Shown one piece after another: positions 46,739 through 56,944 of a stretch of DNA of 64,000 nt; positions within the stretch are counted from its first letter, which is position 1, and the number at the start of each line of letters is the position of its first letter. Made by a program: the position numbers and the translations under genes. Source of the DNA: DSSM01 sp964484125 (GTDB taxonomy: Bacteria > Bacteroidota > Ignavibacteria > Tepidaquicellales > Tepidaquicellaceae). The DNA lies in contig CAZAEK010000005.1 in assembly GCA_964484125.1 (NCBI GenBank), positions 62,001 through 126,000 on the forward strand, in the 5' to 3' direction. The notes under the pieces are model-generated. The model saw only the letters and a program-made list of their open reading frames with translations. It was not told the DNA's origin and ran no database searches.

Positions 46739-47742
46739 ATATATCAGATATAAATAATTGTCCCGGTACTCTTGCTCCGGGATTTAAAACATATAGTGCG
46801 ACCTGCTTAAAAAATCTTTTTATGGGAAAAAAGGTGAATCATATTTTGCCTTACTCTTATACACAAAATGATGAAGAAGACACTGAAAAATTCCTGGAGA
46901 ACAGAAGCAGAATTTCGATTTCAGGAATCCGGGAAAAAGTATCAATGATTCTGATTAAAAATAAACTTCGTTTAACTGAGAAAGGTGAACAAGGAACTTA
47001 TATTTTAAAACCAATTCCAAGAGACTTAAAAAAATATACTCAAGTCCCTGCGAATGAACATTTAACAATGCAAATTGCCAAACAGGTTTATGGAATTAAA
47101 ATAGCAGAAAACGCTTTAATTTTTTTTAAAAACGGCGAACCCGCATACATAACAAAAAGATTTGATATTAAGCCTGACGGAACAAAGCTTGGGAAAGAAG
47201 ATTTTGCGTCATTAGCAGGAAAAACAAAGGATACAGCGGGACCAGATTTTAAGTACGAATATAGTTACGAAGAAGCCGGTCAATTACTTAAGAGATATGT
47301 TCCAGCTTATAAGGTTGAAATTATTAACTATTTTAAATTGATTGTATTTAACTATCTTTTTTCTAATGGTGATGCACATTTGAAAAACTTTTCACTTTTG
47401 GAGACATCCTCAGGTGATTATATATTAAGTCCTGCCTATGATTTGGTGAATACACGGATTCATGTGGATGATTCTGATTTTGCACTAAAAAAAGGGTTGT
47501 TCGCGGACGACTTTAAATCAGAGTATTACAAAAAAACAAATCACCCCTGTAAATCAGATTTCGTTGAATTCGCTAAGAGGATTGAGATTCCGGAAAAGGA
47601 TATTGAATTTTTATTAAAACCATTTTTAATGGAACAGGAAAAGGTTGAACAGTTGACTAATAGATCTTTTTTAGATGATAAATGTAAAAAATCATATTTA
47701 TTGAATTATAAATCAAGAAGAAAATGGTTAAACGAACAGTAG
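46735..47742 (+). CDS. hipT: HipT: HipA-like Ser/Thr kinase toxin
   Basis: A 335-residue HipA-family kinase without subdomain 1. The Gly-rich loop carries S61 and S63 in SRISISGIREK, the SIS pair known to be autophosphorylated in HipT of the HipBST type. K92 (YILKPI) is the ATP-binding Lys, D213 in NGDAHLKNFS is the catalytic Asp and D236 in LSPAYDLVNT binds Mg. The N-terminus (CPGTL, then CLKNLF) matches the Cys-containing leader of this subfamily. These kinases inhibit growth by modifying a translation factor such as an aminoacyl-tRNA synthetase. asnS happens to lie next. Confidence 0.82.
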   Translation: MNISDINNCPGTLAPGFKTYSATCLKNLFMGKKVNHILPYSYTQNDEEDTEKFLENRSRISISGIREKVSMILIKNKLRLTEKGEQGTYILKPIPRDLKKYTQVPANEHLTMQIAKQVYGIKIAENALIFFKNGEPAYITKRFDIKPDGTKLGKEDFASLAGKTKDTAGPDFKYEYSYEEAGQLLKRYVPAYKVEIINYFKLIVFNYLFSNGDAHLKNFSLLETSSGDYILSPAYDLVNTRIHVDDSDFALKKGLFADDFKSEYYKKTNHPCKSDFVEFAKRIEIPEKDIEFLLKPFLMEQEKVEQLTNRSFLDDKCKKSYLLNYKSRRKWLNEQ

Positions 47743-47898
47743 CTTTGTATTGCTATAATATTTAATAAATTTAAGGCAGTTCATTGTTAATGGAATAGCG
47801 AAGGAGGGATATGCAGGTAATTTGTTTTTCCGTTTAATTTGTGGGGAATAATAGCTAAATTAAAAGTTTGTTATTAAATATTATATAATTAATTCTAT

Positions 47899-49233
47899 AT
47901 GTGGGTACAAATAGATAAAATATCGCAATATGTTGATAAGGAAGTCACGATTAAAGGATGGCTTTACAACATTCGCTCTTCGGGTAAACTTATGTTCCCC
48001 GAATTAAGAGATGGGTCAGGGCTTATTCAGGGAGTTGTTTCAAAGAAGGAAGTTCCGGAATCAGTTTGGAATGATTTCCAGAAACTTACTCAGGAATCTT
48101 CTGTAATCGTTACAGGGTTGGTTACTAAACATCCTAAAAAAGATGACGTTTATGAATTGCAGATTAATAATCTTGAGATTGTCAGCATTGCAGAGCCATA
48201 TCCGATTACATTAAAGGAACACGGAGTTGATTTTCTTTCTGAGAAAAGACATCTCTGGCTTCGTTCTCCAAGACAGGCATCAATTCTCAGAATCAGAAAT
48301 GAGGTTATTATGGCAATACGCACATATATGTATGAAAATGATTTTATTTTATTTGATGCTCCGATATTTACTCCGAATGCCTGCGAGGGCACTTCTACTT
48401 TATTTGAAACCAATTATTTTGATTTAGGGAAAGCATATCTTTCCCAATCAGGTCAGCTTTATGCTGAAGCCGGTGCTTTGGCTCTTGGTAAGGTGTTTAC
48501 TCTCGGTCCGACATTCAGAGCAGAAAACTCTATGACCCGCAGACATATCACTGAATTCTGGATGATGGAGCCCGAAATGGCATATTATGATCTGAATGAT
48601 AATATGAATCTCATCGAGGATTTTCTTGAGTATGTTGTTCAGCGTGTTATTAAAAACAGAAAAAAAGAATTTGATTTCATTGGCAGGGATACTACAAAAC
48701 TTGAAAATGTAAAGAAACCCTTCCCGAGACTGACTTATACTGAAGCAGTTGAAATTTTACGCAAGAAAGATATTCCTTTAATCCGTAAAACTGAAAACGG
48801 CGAAGAACATATAAGACCATTTCCCTGGGGAGAGGATTTCGGAGCTCCGCACGAAGAAGCAATTGTTGAAGATTTTGATAAACCGGTTATGATTCATAGA
48901 TGGCCATCAGGTGCTAAGGCATTCTATATGAAACGTGATCCGGAAAATCCTGATTTAGTGCTTGGAGTTGATGTCCTTGCTCCGGAGGGCTTTGGTGAAA
49001 TTATCGGTGGTTCTCAAAGAGAAGATAATCTCGATTTATTACTTGAGAGAATTCGTGAGCACGGACTTCCGGAAGATGAGTTTCAATGGTATATTGATCT
49101 GAGAAGATATGGCAGTGTTCCGCATTCTGGTTTCGGGCTTGGTATTGAGAGGATTGTGAGCTGGTTGTGTAATCTTGAGCATATAAGAGAGGCAATTCCG
49201 TTTGCAAGGAGACCAAACAGGATCAGGCCATAG
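47899..49233 (+). CDS. asnS: Asparaginyl-tRNA synthetase
   Basis: A 444-residue class IIb synthetase: N-terminal OB-fold anticodon-binding domain ([16 protein letters not shown]) and catalytic domain with motif 2 ([20 protein letters not shown]) and motif 3 ([14 protein letters not shown]). The pattern [18 protein letters not shown] favours Asn over Asp. It charges tRNA-Asn. The gene stands alone between the HipBST module and the repeat array, with 156 nt upstream that hold no recognisable promoter. Confidence 0.95.
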   Translation: MWVQIDKISQYVDKEVTIKGWLYNIRSSGKLMFPELRDGSGLIQGVVSKKEVPESVWNDFQKLTQESSVIVTGLVTKHPKKDDVYELQINNLEIVSIAEPYPITLKEHGVDFLSEKRHLWLRSPRQASILRIRNEVIMAIRTYMYENDFILFDAPIFTPNACEGTSTLFETNYFDLGKAYLSQSGQLYAEAGALALGKVFTLGPTFRAENSMTRRHITEFWMMEPEMAYYDLNDNMNLIEDFLEYVVQRVIKNRKKEFDFIGRDTTKLENVKKPFPRLTYTEAVEILRKKDIPLIRKTENGEEHIRPFPWGEDFGAPHEEAIVEDFDKPVMIHRWPSGAKAFYMKRDPENPDLVLGVDVLAPEGFGEIIGGSQREDNLDLLLERIREHGLPEDEFQWYIDLRRYGSVPHSGFGLGIERIVSWLCNLEHIREAIPFARRPNRIRP

Positions 49234-49294
49234 TGGAATGCACAGATTCGCAGAGGACGCTGAGGAGACGGACTGGTGCGGAATGGATTCCCGG

Positions 49295-49310
49295 TCCCGA
49301 CAAGTCGGGA
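49295..49310. repeat. Short palindrome TCCCGAC-AA-GTCGGGA
   Basis: A perfect inverted repeat with a 2-nt loop. It is GC-rich against its AT-rich surroundings and lies 62 nt after the asnS stop, without a T run, so it is a dispersed repeat of the kind seen in intergenic regions of this group rather than a terminator. Confidence 0.55.
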
Positions 49311-49366
49311 TGCAAAAAGAAGCACTTTCGCGGTAATTACGGAGAAGGCGTGAATGAGAAAGAAAA

Positions 49367-49747
49367 CAACTCCATTGGAGTTGAACGTTTGTAGATTAGA
49401 AATGAATTTAATATTCACCCCGCAGGGGTGAAAAGTATGTAGATAGGAGATGCTTTTTGAATTCACCCCGTAGGGGTGATACGTTCGTAGATTGAAAATG
49501 TTTTTTGAATTCACCCCGCAGGGGTGGAAAGTATGTAGATAGGAGATGTTTTTTGAATTCACCCCGNNNNNNNNNNNNNNNNNNNNNNNNNNNNNNNNNN
49601 NNNNNNNNNNNNNNNNNNNNNNNNNNNNNNNNNNNNNNNNNNNNNNNNNNNNNNNNNNNNNNNNNNGGAGATGTTTTTTGAATTCACCCCGCAGGGGTGG
49701 AACGTTCGTAGATTGGAGATGTTTTTTGAATTCACCCCGTAAGGGTG
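49367..49747. repeat. Array of 48-bp palindrome-centred tandem repeats
   Basis: The core CACCCCGCAGGGGTG or its variants occurs at 49416, 49464, 49512, 49560 (cut by the gap), 49685 and 49733, always 48 bp apart on each side of the gap. Between cores lies a conserved AT-rich linker (GTAGAT, then TTTTTTGAATT). One step further upstream, centred at 49375, a different palindrome (CAACTCCATTGGAGTTG) holds the same phase. The linkers are conserved, so this is not a CRISPR array. Confidence 0.88.
49567..49666. other. Assembly gap (100 N)
   Basis: Exactly 100 N interrupt the tandem repeat. The flanking cores are 125 bp apart, which is not a multiple of 48, so the true gap length is not 100 and the number of repeat units is unknown. 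Confidence 0.98.
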
Positions 49748-49772
49748 ATATGTTTGTAGAAAAAGAAAAGAA

Positions 49773-50231
49773 ATGAGATATATAATAATAGACGGAAACA
49801 ATTTGATACATAAGGTTGCAGGACTGAAGAAGCTTTTCGATAATGATAAGATGGCTTCGGGAAGGTCATTGCTGGAAAGTGTAAGGAGCAGGTTAGGACG
49901 AGGTGATAAGCTTAAAATTGTATTTGATGGTTTCGGAAATTATTCGGATAGCAGCGTGATATTTTCCGGAAAGAAAACAGCCGACGAAGTCATAAGGCAG
50001 TTCATTGAAGAGAATTACAATAAAAACCAAATTACAGTTGTTAGCTCTGATATGGAAATTTATCGTCTGGCAAGGGCTTGCGGATGTGAAGTAAAGAAGT
50101 CAGAGGAATTCTGGAAAGAGAATACAGTCAAGGTAACAAAGATTGAGAAAGAAGAAAATACTTCGGACAATGAAAAACCTTCCGGAATGAGTAAAAAAGA
50201 TTTTGAAGAATTTAAAAATTTATTTAAATGA
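49773..50231 (+). CDS. NYN-domain (YacP-like) predicted ribonuclease
   Basis: A 152-residue protein with the NYN/PIN-like nuclease core: MRYIIIDGNNLIHK with the first acidic residue, LKIVFDGFGNY with the second, and VVSSDMEIYRLARACGCEV with the third. YacP/Rae1 proteins act on RNA, in Bacillus as a ribosome-associated mRNA endonuclease. The C-terminal tail is Lys/Glu-rich. It starts 26 nt after the last repeat core and overlaps the ABC transporter gene by 4 nt. Confidence 0.8.
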   Translation: MRYIIIDGNNLIHKVAGLKKLFDNDKMASGRSLLESVRSRLGRGDKLKIVFDGFGNYSDSSVIFSGKKTADEVIRQFIEENYNKNQITVVSSDMEIYRLARACGCEVKKSEEFWKENTVKVTKIEKEENTSDNEKPSGMSKKDFEEFKNLFK

Positions 50232-51157
50232 ATATTGTTCAAACAGAGAATCTGACCAAAATATTCAGTGCAGGCAGGTTCTCAGGTAATTCAGTTAAGG
50301 CACTTGATAATCTGACTCTCAACATAGAAGAGAAAAAGATTTTCGGGTTGCTTGGACCAAACGGAGCAGGCAAAACAACTCTTGTGAAAATCCTGCTTGG
50401 AATTATTTTCCCGACTTCAGGAAAAGCAGAACTTTTCGGGAAAAGTATTTCGAATTTTCATAGCAGGAAGAGAGTTGGCTTTCTGCCTGAAAATCACAGA
50501 TTCCCTGAATATATGACAGGAGAACAAGTCCTTTATTTTTACGGTGAATTATCCGGAATGAACCATACTGAGCTAAAGAAAAAAACAGATGAGTTTCTTT
50601 CGCTTGTTGACATGGAGAAATGGCGTAAGACAAAAATCAAGAAATATTCAAAGGGAATGTTGCAGAGATTGGGTCTGGCTCAGGCAATGTTAAATAATCC
50701 GGATTTGATTTTTCTCGATGAGCCGACTGACGGAGTTGACCCTATTGGCAGAAAACAAATCAGGGATATCCTTGTTAATCTGAATTCTGAAGGGAAAACA
50801 ATACTTGTTAATTCACATCTGCTTAGTGAGGTTGAGCTGATTTGTCATACAGTTGCAATACTTAATAAGGGCTTATTGGTTAAAGAAGGTACTGTTGAAG
50901 ACCTGACTGTTAATGAAAATGCTTATATATTCAAAACATCGGATTTAAGTGAAGATTTGCTTAACACTTTGCTCACTCAGTATAAAGCAGAAATCAGAGG
51001 TAAAAATGATTTTAAATATAAATCTTCTTCACTTGAAGATCTTAATCTGCTTATTGACTATCTGAGGAAGGAAAAGGTGCTGATAAATTCAATCTCACAT
51101 GAAAAGAATTCACTTGAAGATTTATTTATAAACGTTATCGGACAGGAGGCAGTATGA
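50228..51157 (+). CDS. ABC transporter ATP-binding protein
   Basis: A 309-residue ATPase of the ABC-2/drug or gliding exporter type: Walker A GPNGAGKTT (43-51), signature YSKGMLQRLGLAQA and Walker B LIFLDEPTDGVD, plus a C-terminal regulatory extension of about 90 residues. It powers the permease encoded next and overlaps it by 4 nt. The substrate is unknown. Confidence 0.88.
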   Translation: MNIVQTENLTKIFSAGRFSGNSVKALDNLTLNIEEKKIFGLLGPNGAGKTTLVKILLGIIFPTSGKAELFGKSISNFHSRKRVGFLPENHRFPEYMTGEQVLYFYGELSGMNHTELKKKTDEFLSLVDMEKWRKTKIKKYSKGMLQRLGLAQAMLNNPDLIFLDEPTDGVDPIGRKQIRDILVNLNSEGKTILVNSHLLSEVELICHTVAILNKGLLVKEGTVEDLTVNENAYIFKTSDLSEDLLNTLLTQYKAEIRGKNDFKYKSSSLEDLNLLIDYLRKEKVLINSISHEKNSLEDLFINVIGQEAV

Positions 51158-51987
51158 TTTTCTGGGCATTAATTAAAGGAACAATTAAGGAAGCACTTTC
51201 AAAGAAAATTCTTCTATCTGTATTCGGTTTATTTTCTTTTATAGTTCTCCTAATACTTGCATTGATAAATCTTGATTCTGTAGAAGGTATTCCTGCGCTT
51301 ATGCAGGCAAATGAGGAGTTCGATTACAGACAGTTTATTATATCAATTGAATTACTGATGATTTCTCAACCGCCGTTTCTGATAATAATGACTTTGTTTA
51401 TGGTTATGGTTTCCTCGTTTATTCCTTCAATGCTTGAAAAAGGGAATATTGAAGTTTTGCTTTCAAAACCCGTTTCGAGAACTTCTATTATTCTTTCAAA
51501 ATATTTAGCAGGCGTAATAATTATTTTCTTTGCACTTCTGTATCTTGTCCTGCTGATATGGATAATTGTATCTGCGAAATCTGGTGTATGGCATTTTGAT
51601 TTCGTGATTTATTCAGTTATATATTATACATATATTTTTGCTGTTATGTATTCGGCAATTATTCTGACGGGCTTGCTTTTCAGAAGTACGATTCTCTCGC
51701 TGATTGTGAATATAATGTTGTTCTTCCCGATTACTGCAATTTTATCCCTTAAAAACGAAATGGCTCAGGTTATTACAAATAAGCCCGTTATGTTTATAAT
51801 TGACTTTATTTATTATTTACTGCCAAAGCCGTGGGATATAAGGGCAATCGCTTCATCTCTTATAGAAGGTTCTTTTACTGCAACAGGAGGATTTTTCTTT
51901 GCATATCAGCCGGTTATTACTTCAGGTATATTCATGGTTGCAATGCTTTTTCTTTCAATTTACTTTTTTAATAAAAAGGATTATTAA
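51154..51987 (+). CDS. ABC-2 type permease
   Basis: A 277-residue protein with six hydrophobic segments and the ABC-2 layout: MLEKGNIEVLLSKPVSRTSI follows the second helix and is the typical cytoplasmic coupling region. It forms the exporter with the ATPase upstream. The lipoprotein gene follows after 2 nt and may be an accessory part. Confidence 0.83.
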   Translation: MIFWALIKGTIKEALSKKILLSVFGLFSFIVLLILALINLDSVEGIPALMQANEEFDYRQFIISIELLMISQPPFLIIMTLFMVMVSSFIPSMLEKGNIEVLLSKPVSRTSIILSKYLAGVIIIFFALLYLVLLIWIIVSAKSGVWHFDFVIYSVIYYTYIFAVMYSAIILTGLLFRSTILSLIVNIMLFFPITAILSLKNEMAQVITNKPVMFIIDFIYYLLPKPWDIRAIASSLIEGSFTATGGFFFAYQPVITSGIFMVAMLFLSIYFFNKKDY

Positions 51988-51989
51988 AA

Positions 51990-53057
51990 ATGCTGAGAAG
52001 ATTTTTAATTTTTATTCTTTTCCCGCTTTTTCTTTTCGGTTGCGGTAATGATAGTTCAAATGAAAAACTTACAGCTACTGTAAGACAAACCCTTAGTCTG
52101 CTTCAGGAAAATCCGCAGTTTGTGATGTATATGAGTTTTAAAAATATGAGGCAAACTGATTTCTGGAAAACTTATGTCTCTGATTCCATTATCAAAGCAG
52201 AAAGTGAACTTGGAGGAATGTTAAATGTATTTAAAAACGCAACAGATGCTTCTATCTCAAATGGATTAGATGAGATATATATTTCTAATTCATGGGAAGG
52301 TGAAAACTCTTTTGTTTTACGCGGCTCATTTAATAAGGATAAGCTGAAATCCTATGCAGAGTCTGATACAAATCTTTATAAAGAAACTTTCGATGACGGC
52401 ATTACTGTATATTCCCACAGGGAGAAAAATCTCTTTTTCTTTCTAAAAGATAACGGAACAATCTGTGCGAGTAATTTCCCTTCAAGGATAAAGGAAATGC
52501 GAGATGTAAAGGATACCTCGCAGACAGGTATTTTAAAAAATCCGGAAGTATTATCCGCAATTGAAAATTCTTATTTTAAAAATTCTTTCTGGCTTGTCTC
52601 AACAGAATCATCTTTTATCAGAGGAATTTTTTCTAATTTCATTGAGTCAAAATCAAAAAGCTATCCCGATACTTCATCTTTTGAGATTGATACAAATAAG
52701 ATTAAATCTTCAGGACAGGATACAGTAAATAAGCAGGATATAATGCTGAGAAATCTTTCGAAGGCAGTAAAGTCAGTTTGCCTTTCGGGAAAAATGTCAT
52801 CTGATTTGAAGGTTACTGTTCAGTTTGGATTCCCTGATGAAACAAATGCATTAAATTTTTCCAAGATGCTGAGCGGAATGATAGCTCTTTCAAAGCTTGC
52901 TGCCTCAGCAACAAAGAATGAAAATGCTCCCGGCATGAAAATTATCGAGAATATGAAAATTGATTATGAAAAAAACCAGACGAGAATTTTTTTGGAAATA
53001 ACAAAAGATAACATTGAGGCATTCAGGAGTTATAACTTTATGAATCCGCCGAAATAA
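51990..53057 (+). CDS. Lipoprotein of unknown function
   Basis: A 355-residue protein with a lipoprotein signal peptide (LFGCG, Cys at residue 18). The mature part has repeated alpha/beta stretches resembling DUF3352-like or phage-receptor-like lipoproteins, for instance ENPQFVMYMSFKNM and EIYISNSWEGENSFVLRG, but I cannot place it in a family with confidence. It is probably cotranscribed with the ABC exporter. Its last 20 bp overlap the end of the convergent MFS gene. Confidence 0.62.
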   Translation: MLRRFLIFILFPLFLFGCGNDSSNEKLTATVRQTLSLLQENPQFVMYMSFKNMRQTDFWKTYVSDSIIKAESELGGMLNVFKNATDASISNGLDEIYISNSWEGENSFVLRGSFNKDKLKSYAESDTNLYKETFDDGITVYSHREKNLFFFLKDNGTICASNFPSRIKEMRDVKDTSQTGILKNPEVLSAIENSYFKNSFWLVSTESSFIRGIFSNFIESKSKSYPDTSSFEIDTNKIKSSGQDTVNKQDIMLRNLSKAVKSVCLSGKMSSDLKVTVQFGFPDETNALNFSKMLSGMIALSKLAASATKNENAPGMKIIENMKIDYEKNQTRIFLEITKDNIEAFRSYNFMNPPK

Positions 53058-54435
53058 TCTTTTTTTGTGCTGTAAAATTAACAAGAATCAATCCGATTAA
53101 AGACACTGCAATTCCGAAAATGAAAACTGCGAAGAATCCTTTACTCAGAATTTCTTCAGGCAGATTTGCCTTTAAAGGATTTTTCTGGGGTACATAAATA
53201 GAGAAAATTGCGCTGAAAATACAGACTCCTATTGCAGAACCGGCTCTTACTGTTGTTGTCATTATGCTTGATATACTTCCTTTATCTTCATCCGGGGCAA
53301 ACTTCATAACTGTATTTGTATTTGCAGGTATTAAAAATCCGATTGCCGCTCCGTAAATTGTAAGAGCGGAAATAATAAAAAATAAATGCATCCCTGCACC
53401 TGAGAAAAGAAACATAACGAATGAAACTAATACTGTAATAAAACCTGCAAATAATATTTTTCTTATATAAATTTTATCTGATAAATATCCGGACAGGAAT
53501 CCGAAAATCATTTGTAAAACAGAAGGTATAGTCATAAGCAAACCAGCTTCTTTACCGTCAAATCCTTTCATAAGCTGAAGGAAAAAAGGAGTAATGAAAA
53601 TCATTCCATTGGTGATAATATAAACTATCATAAAAATCAGCAGGTGGAATGTAATAGAAGATTTCTTAAACAATCCTAGTTTCAAAAGGGGATATGTAGC
53701 TTTTTTTTGTCTGATGAAAAATCCTGTAAAAAAAATTACTGAAATCGCAGAAAGAGAAATTATTTCAGAAGATAACCATCCATAATCATTTCCCGAGTTC
53801 ATTACAAATAAAAACGAAAGCAATGCTATGAAGATTAAAAAAGACCCTGCAATATCAAATTTACCTGATGTATTTTTTTGTTTTATATCCGGTACGAAAA
53901 AATAACTTAAGACCAAAGCGCCAATCGCAAAAGGTATTGTAATCAGAAAAACAGAGTTCCAGCCAAAAGCATTTGTTATAAATCCACTTGATGATCTGCC
54001 AACAACTCCGCCAAGAGCCGTGAAAATGTAATTAATTCCAAAAGCCCTGCCCTTTATATTTTCATCAATATATGAAGAGATAATTGCAGGAGTAAGAGCA
54101 AATAAAACTGCAGTACCAAGTGCCTGAAAAGCTCTTGCAATAACTAAAAAATTAAGGTTTAAAGAAAGAGAGTTCAAAATTGAGCCAATGAAAAAAATAA
54201 AAATCCCTGATAGGAAAAGTTTTTTAAAACCGATTAAATCTCCGAGTCTTCCAAAGCCGGGTAAAAAACCTGTAAGTATTAAAAAATATACCCATACTAT
54301 TCTTGATGCCCCGGAAGCATTGACGTTGAAATGAGAAGAAATTGCAGGTAATGATACGCTTACAATATTTATATCAAGTCCCAGAATAAAATGAACAAGA
54401 CAAACTGCGGCGAGCAGGTATTTCTTATTTGTCAT
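53038..54435 (-). CDS. MFS transporter (DHA2-like)
   Basis: A 465-residue protein with about 14 hydrophobic segments. The first helix carries [14 protein letters not shown] and the loop after helix two [15 protein letters not shown] (MFS motif A), which together are typical of the 14-helix drug:H+ antiporter family 2. The substrate is unknown. The start overlaps the end of fbp by 11 nt, so the two are probably on one transcript. Confidence 0.85.
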   Translation of the reverse strand: MTNKKYLLAAVCLVHFILGLDINIVSVSLPAISSHFNVNASGASRIVWVYFLILTGFLPGFGRLGDLIGFKKLFLSGIFIFFIGSILNSLSLNLNFLVIARAFQALGTAVLFALTPAIISSYIDENIKGRAFGINYIFTALGGVVGRSSSGFITNAFGWNSVFLITIPFAIGALVLSYFFVPDIKQKNTSGKFDIAGSFLIFIALLSFLFVMNSGNDYGWLSSEIISLSAISVIFFTGFFIRQKKATYPLLKLGLFKKSSITFHLLIFMIVYIITNGMIFITPFFLQLMKGFDGKEAGLLMTIPSVLQMIFGFLSGYLSDKIYIRKILFAGFITVLVSFVMFLFSGAGMHLFFIISALTIYGAAIGFLIPANTNTVMKFAPDEDKGSISSIMTTTVRAGSAIGVCIFSAIFSIYVPQKNPLKANLPEEILSKGFFAVFIFGIAVSLIGLILVNFTAQKKIISADS

Positions 54436-55444
54436 ATTCAGCTATAAACTTCTCTGCCATCTTAACATCTTCTTCACTACCGATTATCAATGGTGTTCTC
54501 TGATGAAGTGCTTTCGGCTTAATTTCAAGAATTCGGTTTTTACCATCTGAAGCACTGCCGCCTGCCTGTTCAACTATCATTGAAAGCGGATTTGCTTCAT
54601 ACATAAGGCGAAGTTTCCCATCTTTGTTTTTCTTATCTGCCGGATATAAGAAAATTCCGCCGTATAACAGATTTCTGTGAAAATCAGCAACAAGTGAGCC
54701 AACATACCTTGAAGAATACGGACGCCCTGTATCTTTATCCTCTTCTTTAAGGTAATTAATATATTTCTTTACGCCTTCACTCCATTTTACATAATTGCCT
54801 TCATTTACAGAATATGTCTTTGACTTTTTTGGGATTTTAATATTCTCGTGTGATAATATAAATTCGCCTGCGGCAGGGTCAAGTGTAAATCCATGAACTC
54901 CCTTGCCTGCAGTGTAAACAAGTATTGTGCTTGAGCCATATACGCAATAACCTGCCGCTACCTGATGAATTCCCTGTTGCAATACATCTTCCAATGTTCC
55001 CGGACCTTTTAAGGAAACCCTTTTGTAAATTGAAAATATAGTTCCTATTGAAATATTTGCATCAATATTTGATGAACCATCGAGCGGATCAAAATGGCAA
55101 ACGTATTTATTCTCAAATCTTTCATGACCAAATTCTGTATCAATTGGAATAAATTCTTCTTCCTCTTCAGAACATACTGCACAGGCGTGACCTCCGAGTT
55201 TCATTGAATAAGTAAGCACGGCATTTGCATATTCATCAAGTTTTTTCACTTCTTCGCCCTGTACGTTTACATTCCCGGTTAATCCGAGTATGTCAATTAA
55301 TCCGGCACGGTTTACTTCAAGTGAAATAACTTTACAGGCAAGTGCAATATCAGAAAGCAAATCCGAAAGTTGTCCCGTTGCTTCGGGAATTTTTCTTTCT
55401 TCTTCTATGATATGTCTGTAGATGGTTTTAAAATTATTTTCCAT
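54425..55444 (-). CDS. fbp: Fructose-1,6-bisphosphatase, class I
   Basis: A 339-residue class I enzyme that hydrolyses fructose-1,6-bisphosphate in gluconeogenesis. The metal and phosphate motifs are [20 protein letters not shown] and [19 protein letters not shown], and [10 protein letters not shown] with the preceding Cys belongs to the metal region. The length is normal. It shares an 11-nt overlap with the MFS gene downstream. Confidence 0.94.
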   Translation of the reverse strand: MENNFKTIYRHIIEEERKIPEATGQLSDLLSDIALACKVISLEVNRAGLIDILGLTGNVNVQGEEVKKLDEYANAVLTYSMKLGGHACAVCSEEEEEFIPIDTEFGHERFENKYVCHFDPLDGSSNIDANISIGTIFSIYKRVSLKGPGTLEDVLQQGIHQVAAGYCVYGSSTILVYTAGKGVHGFTLDPAAGEFILSHENIKIPKKSKTYSVNEGNYVKWSEGVKKYINYLKEEDKDTGRPYSSRYVGSLVADFHRNLLYGGIFLYPADKKNKDGKLRLMYEANPLSMIVEQAGGSASDGKNRILEIKPKALHQRTPLIIGSEEDVKMAEKFIAEYDK

Positions 55445-55506
55445 AACGATACTTTTTATTTATCTGAATATAGTTTAAAAAAATAATTTATTTAAGTTCA
55501 AAATTT

Positions 55507-56871
55507 TTAAACTAATTTTCCCTGTGCTTCTTTTATATTCTCAACTCCCGTAATTTCAATTCTGTATTTTTTTGTGTTAATATATTTCAGATTGTTTTTC
55601 GGAAGTACGATTCTCTTAAACCCGAGTTTCTCGGATTCGCTAATTCTTCTTTCTATGTTGCTTATTGTTCTTATTTCTCCTGCAAGTCCGACTTCTCCGA
55701 GCACTATTGTTTCTGAATCAACCGGTATATCCTTGTATGAAGAATATATGCTCATTGCAACGGCGAGGTCAACAGCAGGTTCATCAACTTTGACACCTCC
55801 GGCAACATTGATAAATATATCATATTTGTTCAGGAATAAACCGAGTTTCTTTTCCAGAACTGCTATTATGATGTTCAGTCTTTTCAGGTCAAATCCCATT
55901 GAGGTTCTCTGAGGGAATCCATAGCTTGTAGGTGATACGAGTGCCTGAATTTCAATTAAGATTGGTCTTGTTCCTTCGATTGAAGATGAAATCACACAAC
56001 CTGAAGCGCCGTAATTCCTCTGCGATAAAAATACTTCACTCGGATTCGGAACTTCCTTCAGCCCTTTTTCAGTCATTTCAAAAATTCCGATTTCATTCGT
56101 TGAACCAAAACGGTTTTTTATTCCACGTAAAATCCTGTAAAGGTGAGTTCTCTCTCCTTCGAACTGCAGAACCACGTCAACCATGTGTTCAATAATTTTC
56201 GGACCCGCAATTGCACCGTCTTTTGTAATATGTCCAACTATAAAAATTGGAATATTCAGGGTTTTCCCTATATTTATTAGTTTTGCTGTGCTTTCCCTTA
56301 ATTGCGATATAGTACCCGGAGCGCTTTCGAGTTCGGGACGGTAAACTGTTTGTATTGAGTCAATTATTACAAAGTCCGGTTCTTTCTGAATTATTACAGC
56401 TTCAATCAGTTCAAGATTAGTTTCAGAGAGAACAAAAAAATTTTCAGGAATATTTCCAAGCCGTTCTGCTCTCATTTTTATCTGTATTGCTGATTCTTCG
56501 CCACTTACATAAAGAAATTTTTTACCGGAAAGTTTAGAAGATATCTGAAGCATCAATGTTGATTTACCGATGCCCGGATCACCGCCAATAAGAACAACAG
56601 AGCCATTAACAACTCCGCCACCAAGCACTCTGTCAAGTTCAGCAATTCCGGTAGCAAATCTCACTTCTTTTGTTTCGCTAATGCCGGAAAGCATTAATAT
56701 ATTAGCTGAATCGGCTTTCCGCTCGGTATTTTTAGATTTTTTCGAAACGGCAGAGTCCTGAATTTCTTCAACAAATGAATTCCAGCTTCCGCATTCAGGA
56801 CATTTTCCAATCCACCTTGCAGTACTGTAACCACATTTCTGACATACAAATCTTGTTTTTATTTTAGCCAT
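55507..56871 (-). CDS. radA: DNA repair protein RadA (Sms)
   Basis: A 454-residue RadA: N-terminal C4 zinc finger (C10, C13, C24, C27), Walker A GGDPGIGKST (96-105), the RadA-specific KNRFGSTNEIG motif near residue 250 and a C-terminal Lon-like domain (GVKVDEPAVDLAVAMSIYSS). It promotes branch migration in recombinational repair. It lies 62 nt upstream of fbp on the minus strand, so the two may share a transcript, and is divergent from acpS. Confidence 0.95.
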   Translation of the reverse strand: MAKIKTRFVCQKCGYSTARWIGKCPECGSWNSFVEEIQDSAVSKKSKNTERKADSANILMLSGISETKEVRFATGIAELDRVLGGGVVNGSVVLIGGDPGIGKSTLMLQISSKLSGKKFLYVSGEESAIQIKMRAERLGNIPENFFVLSETNLELIEAVIIQKEPDFVIIDSIQTVYRPELESAPGTISQLRESTAKLINIGKTLNIPIFIVGHITKDGAIAGPKIIEHMVDVVLQFEGERTHLYRILRGIKNRFGSTNEIGIFEMTEKGLKEVPNPSEVFLSQRNYGASGCVISSSIEGTRPILIEIQALVSPTSYGFPQRTSMGFDLKRLNIIIAVLEKKLGLFLNKYDIFINVAGGVKVDEPAVDLAVAMSIYSSYKDIPVDSETIVLGEVGLAGEIRTISNIERRISESEKLGFKRIVLPKNNLKYINTKKYRIEITGVENIKEAQGKLV

Positions 56872-56944
56872 AATTTTTCCCGCTTTATATAGATTTTACA
56901 TCTTAAAATTATTAATATTGTTTCAATAAAATAATAAAACAGTT

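Noticed and set aside
46406..47742. hipS and hipT as one hipA gene broken by a frameshift
   Set aside because: Both frames are clean, each ends or starts at a normal domain border, and the layout equals the known three-part HipBST systems.
49295..49310. Terminator of asnS
   Set aside because: The hairpin is good but no T run follows on either strand, so it is listed as a repeat instead.
49367..49747. CRISPR array
   Set aside because: The whole 48-bp unit, linkers included, is conserved, so there are no unique spacers, and no cas genes are near.
49083..49811. Minus-strand frame of 242 codons with repeated HPCGVNSKNI units
   Set aside because: It is a by-product of the 48-bp repeat (48 is a multiple of 3, so any frame stays open), runs across the N gap and overlaps asnS antisense. 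No start signal supports it.
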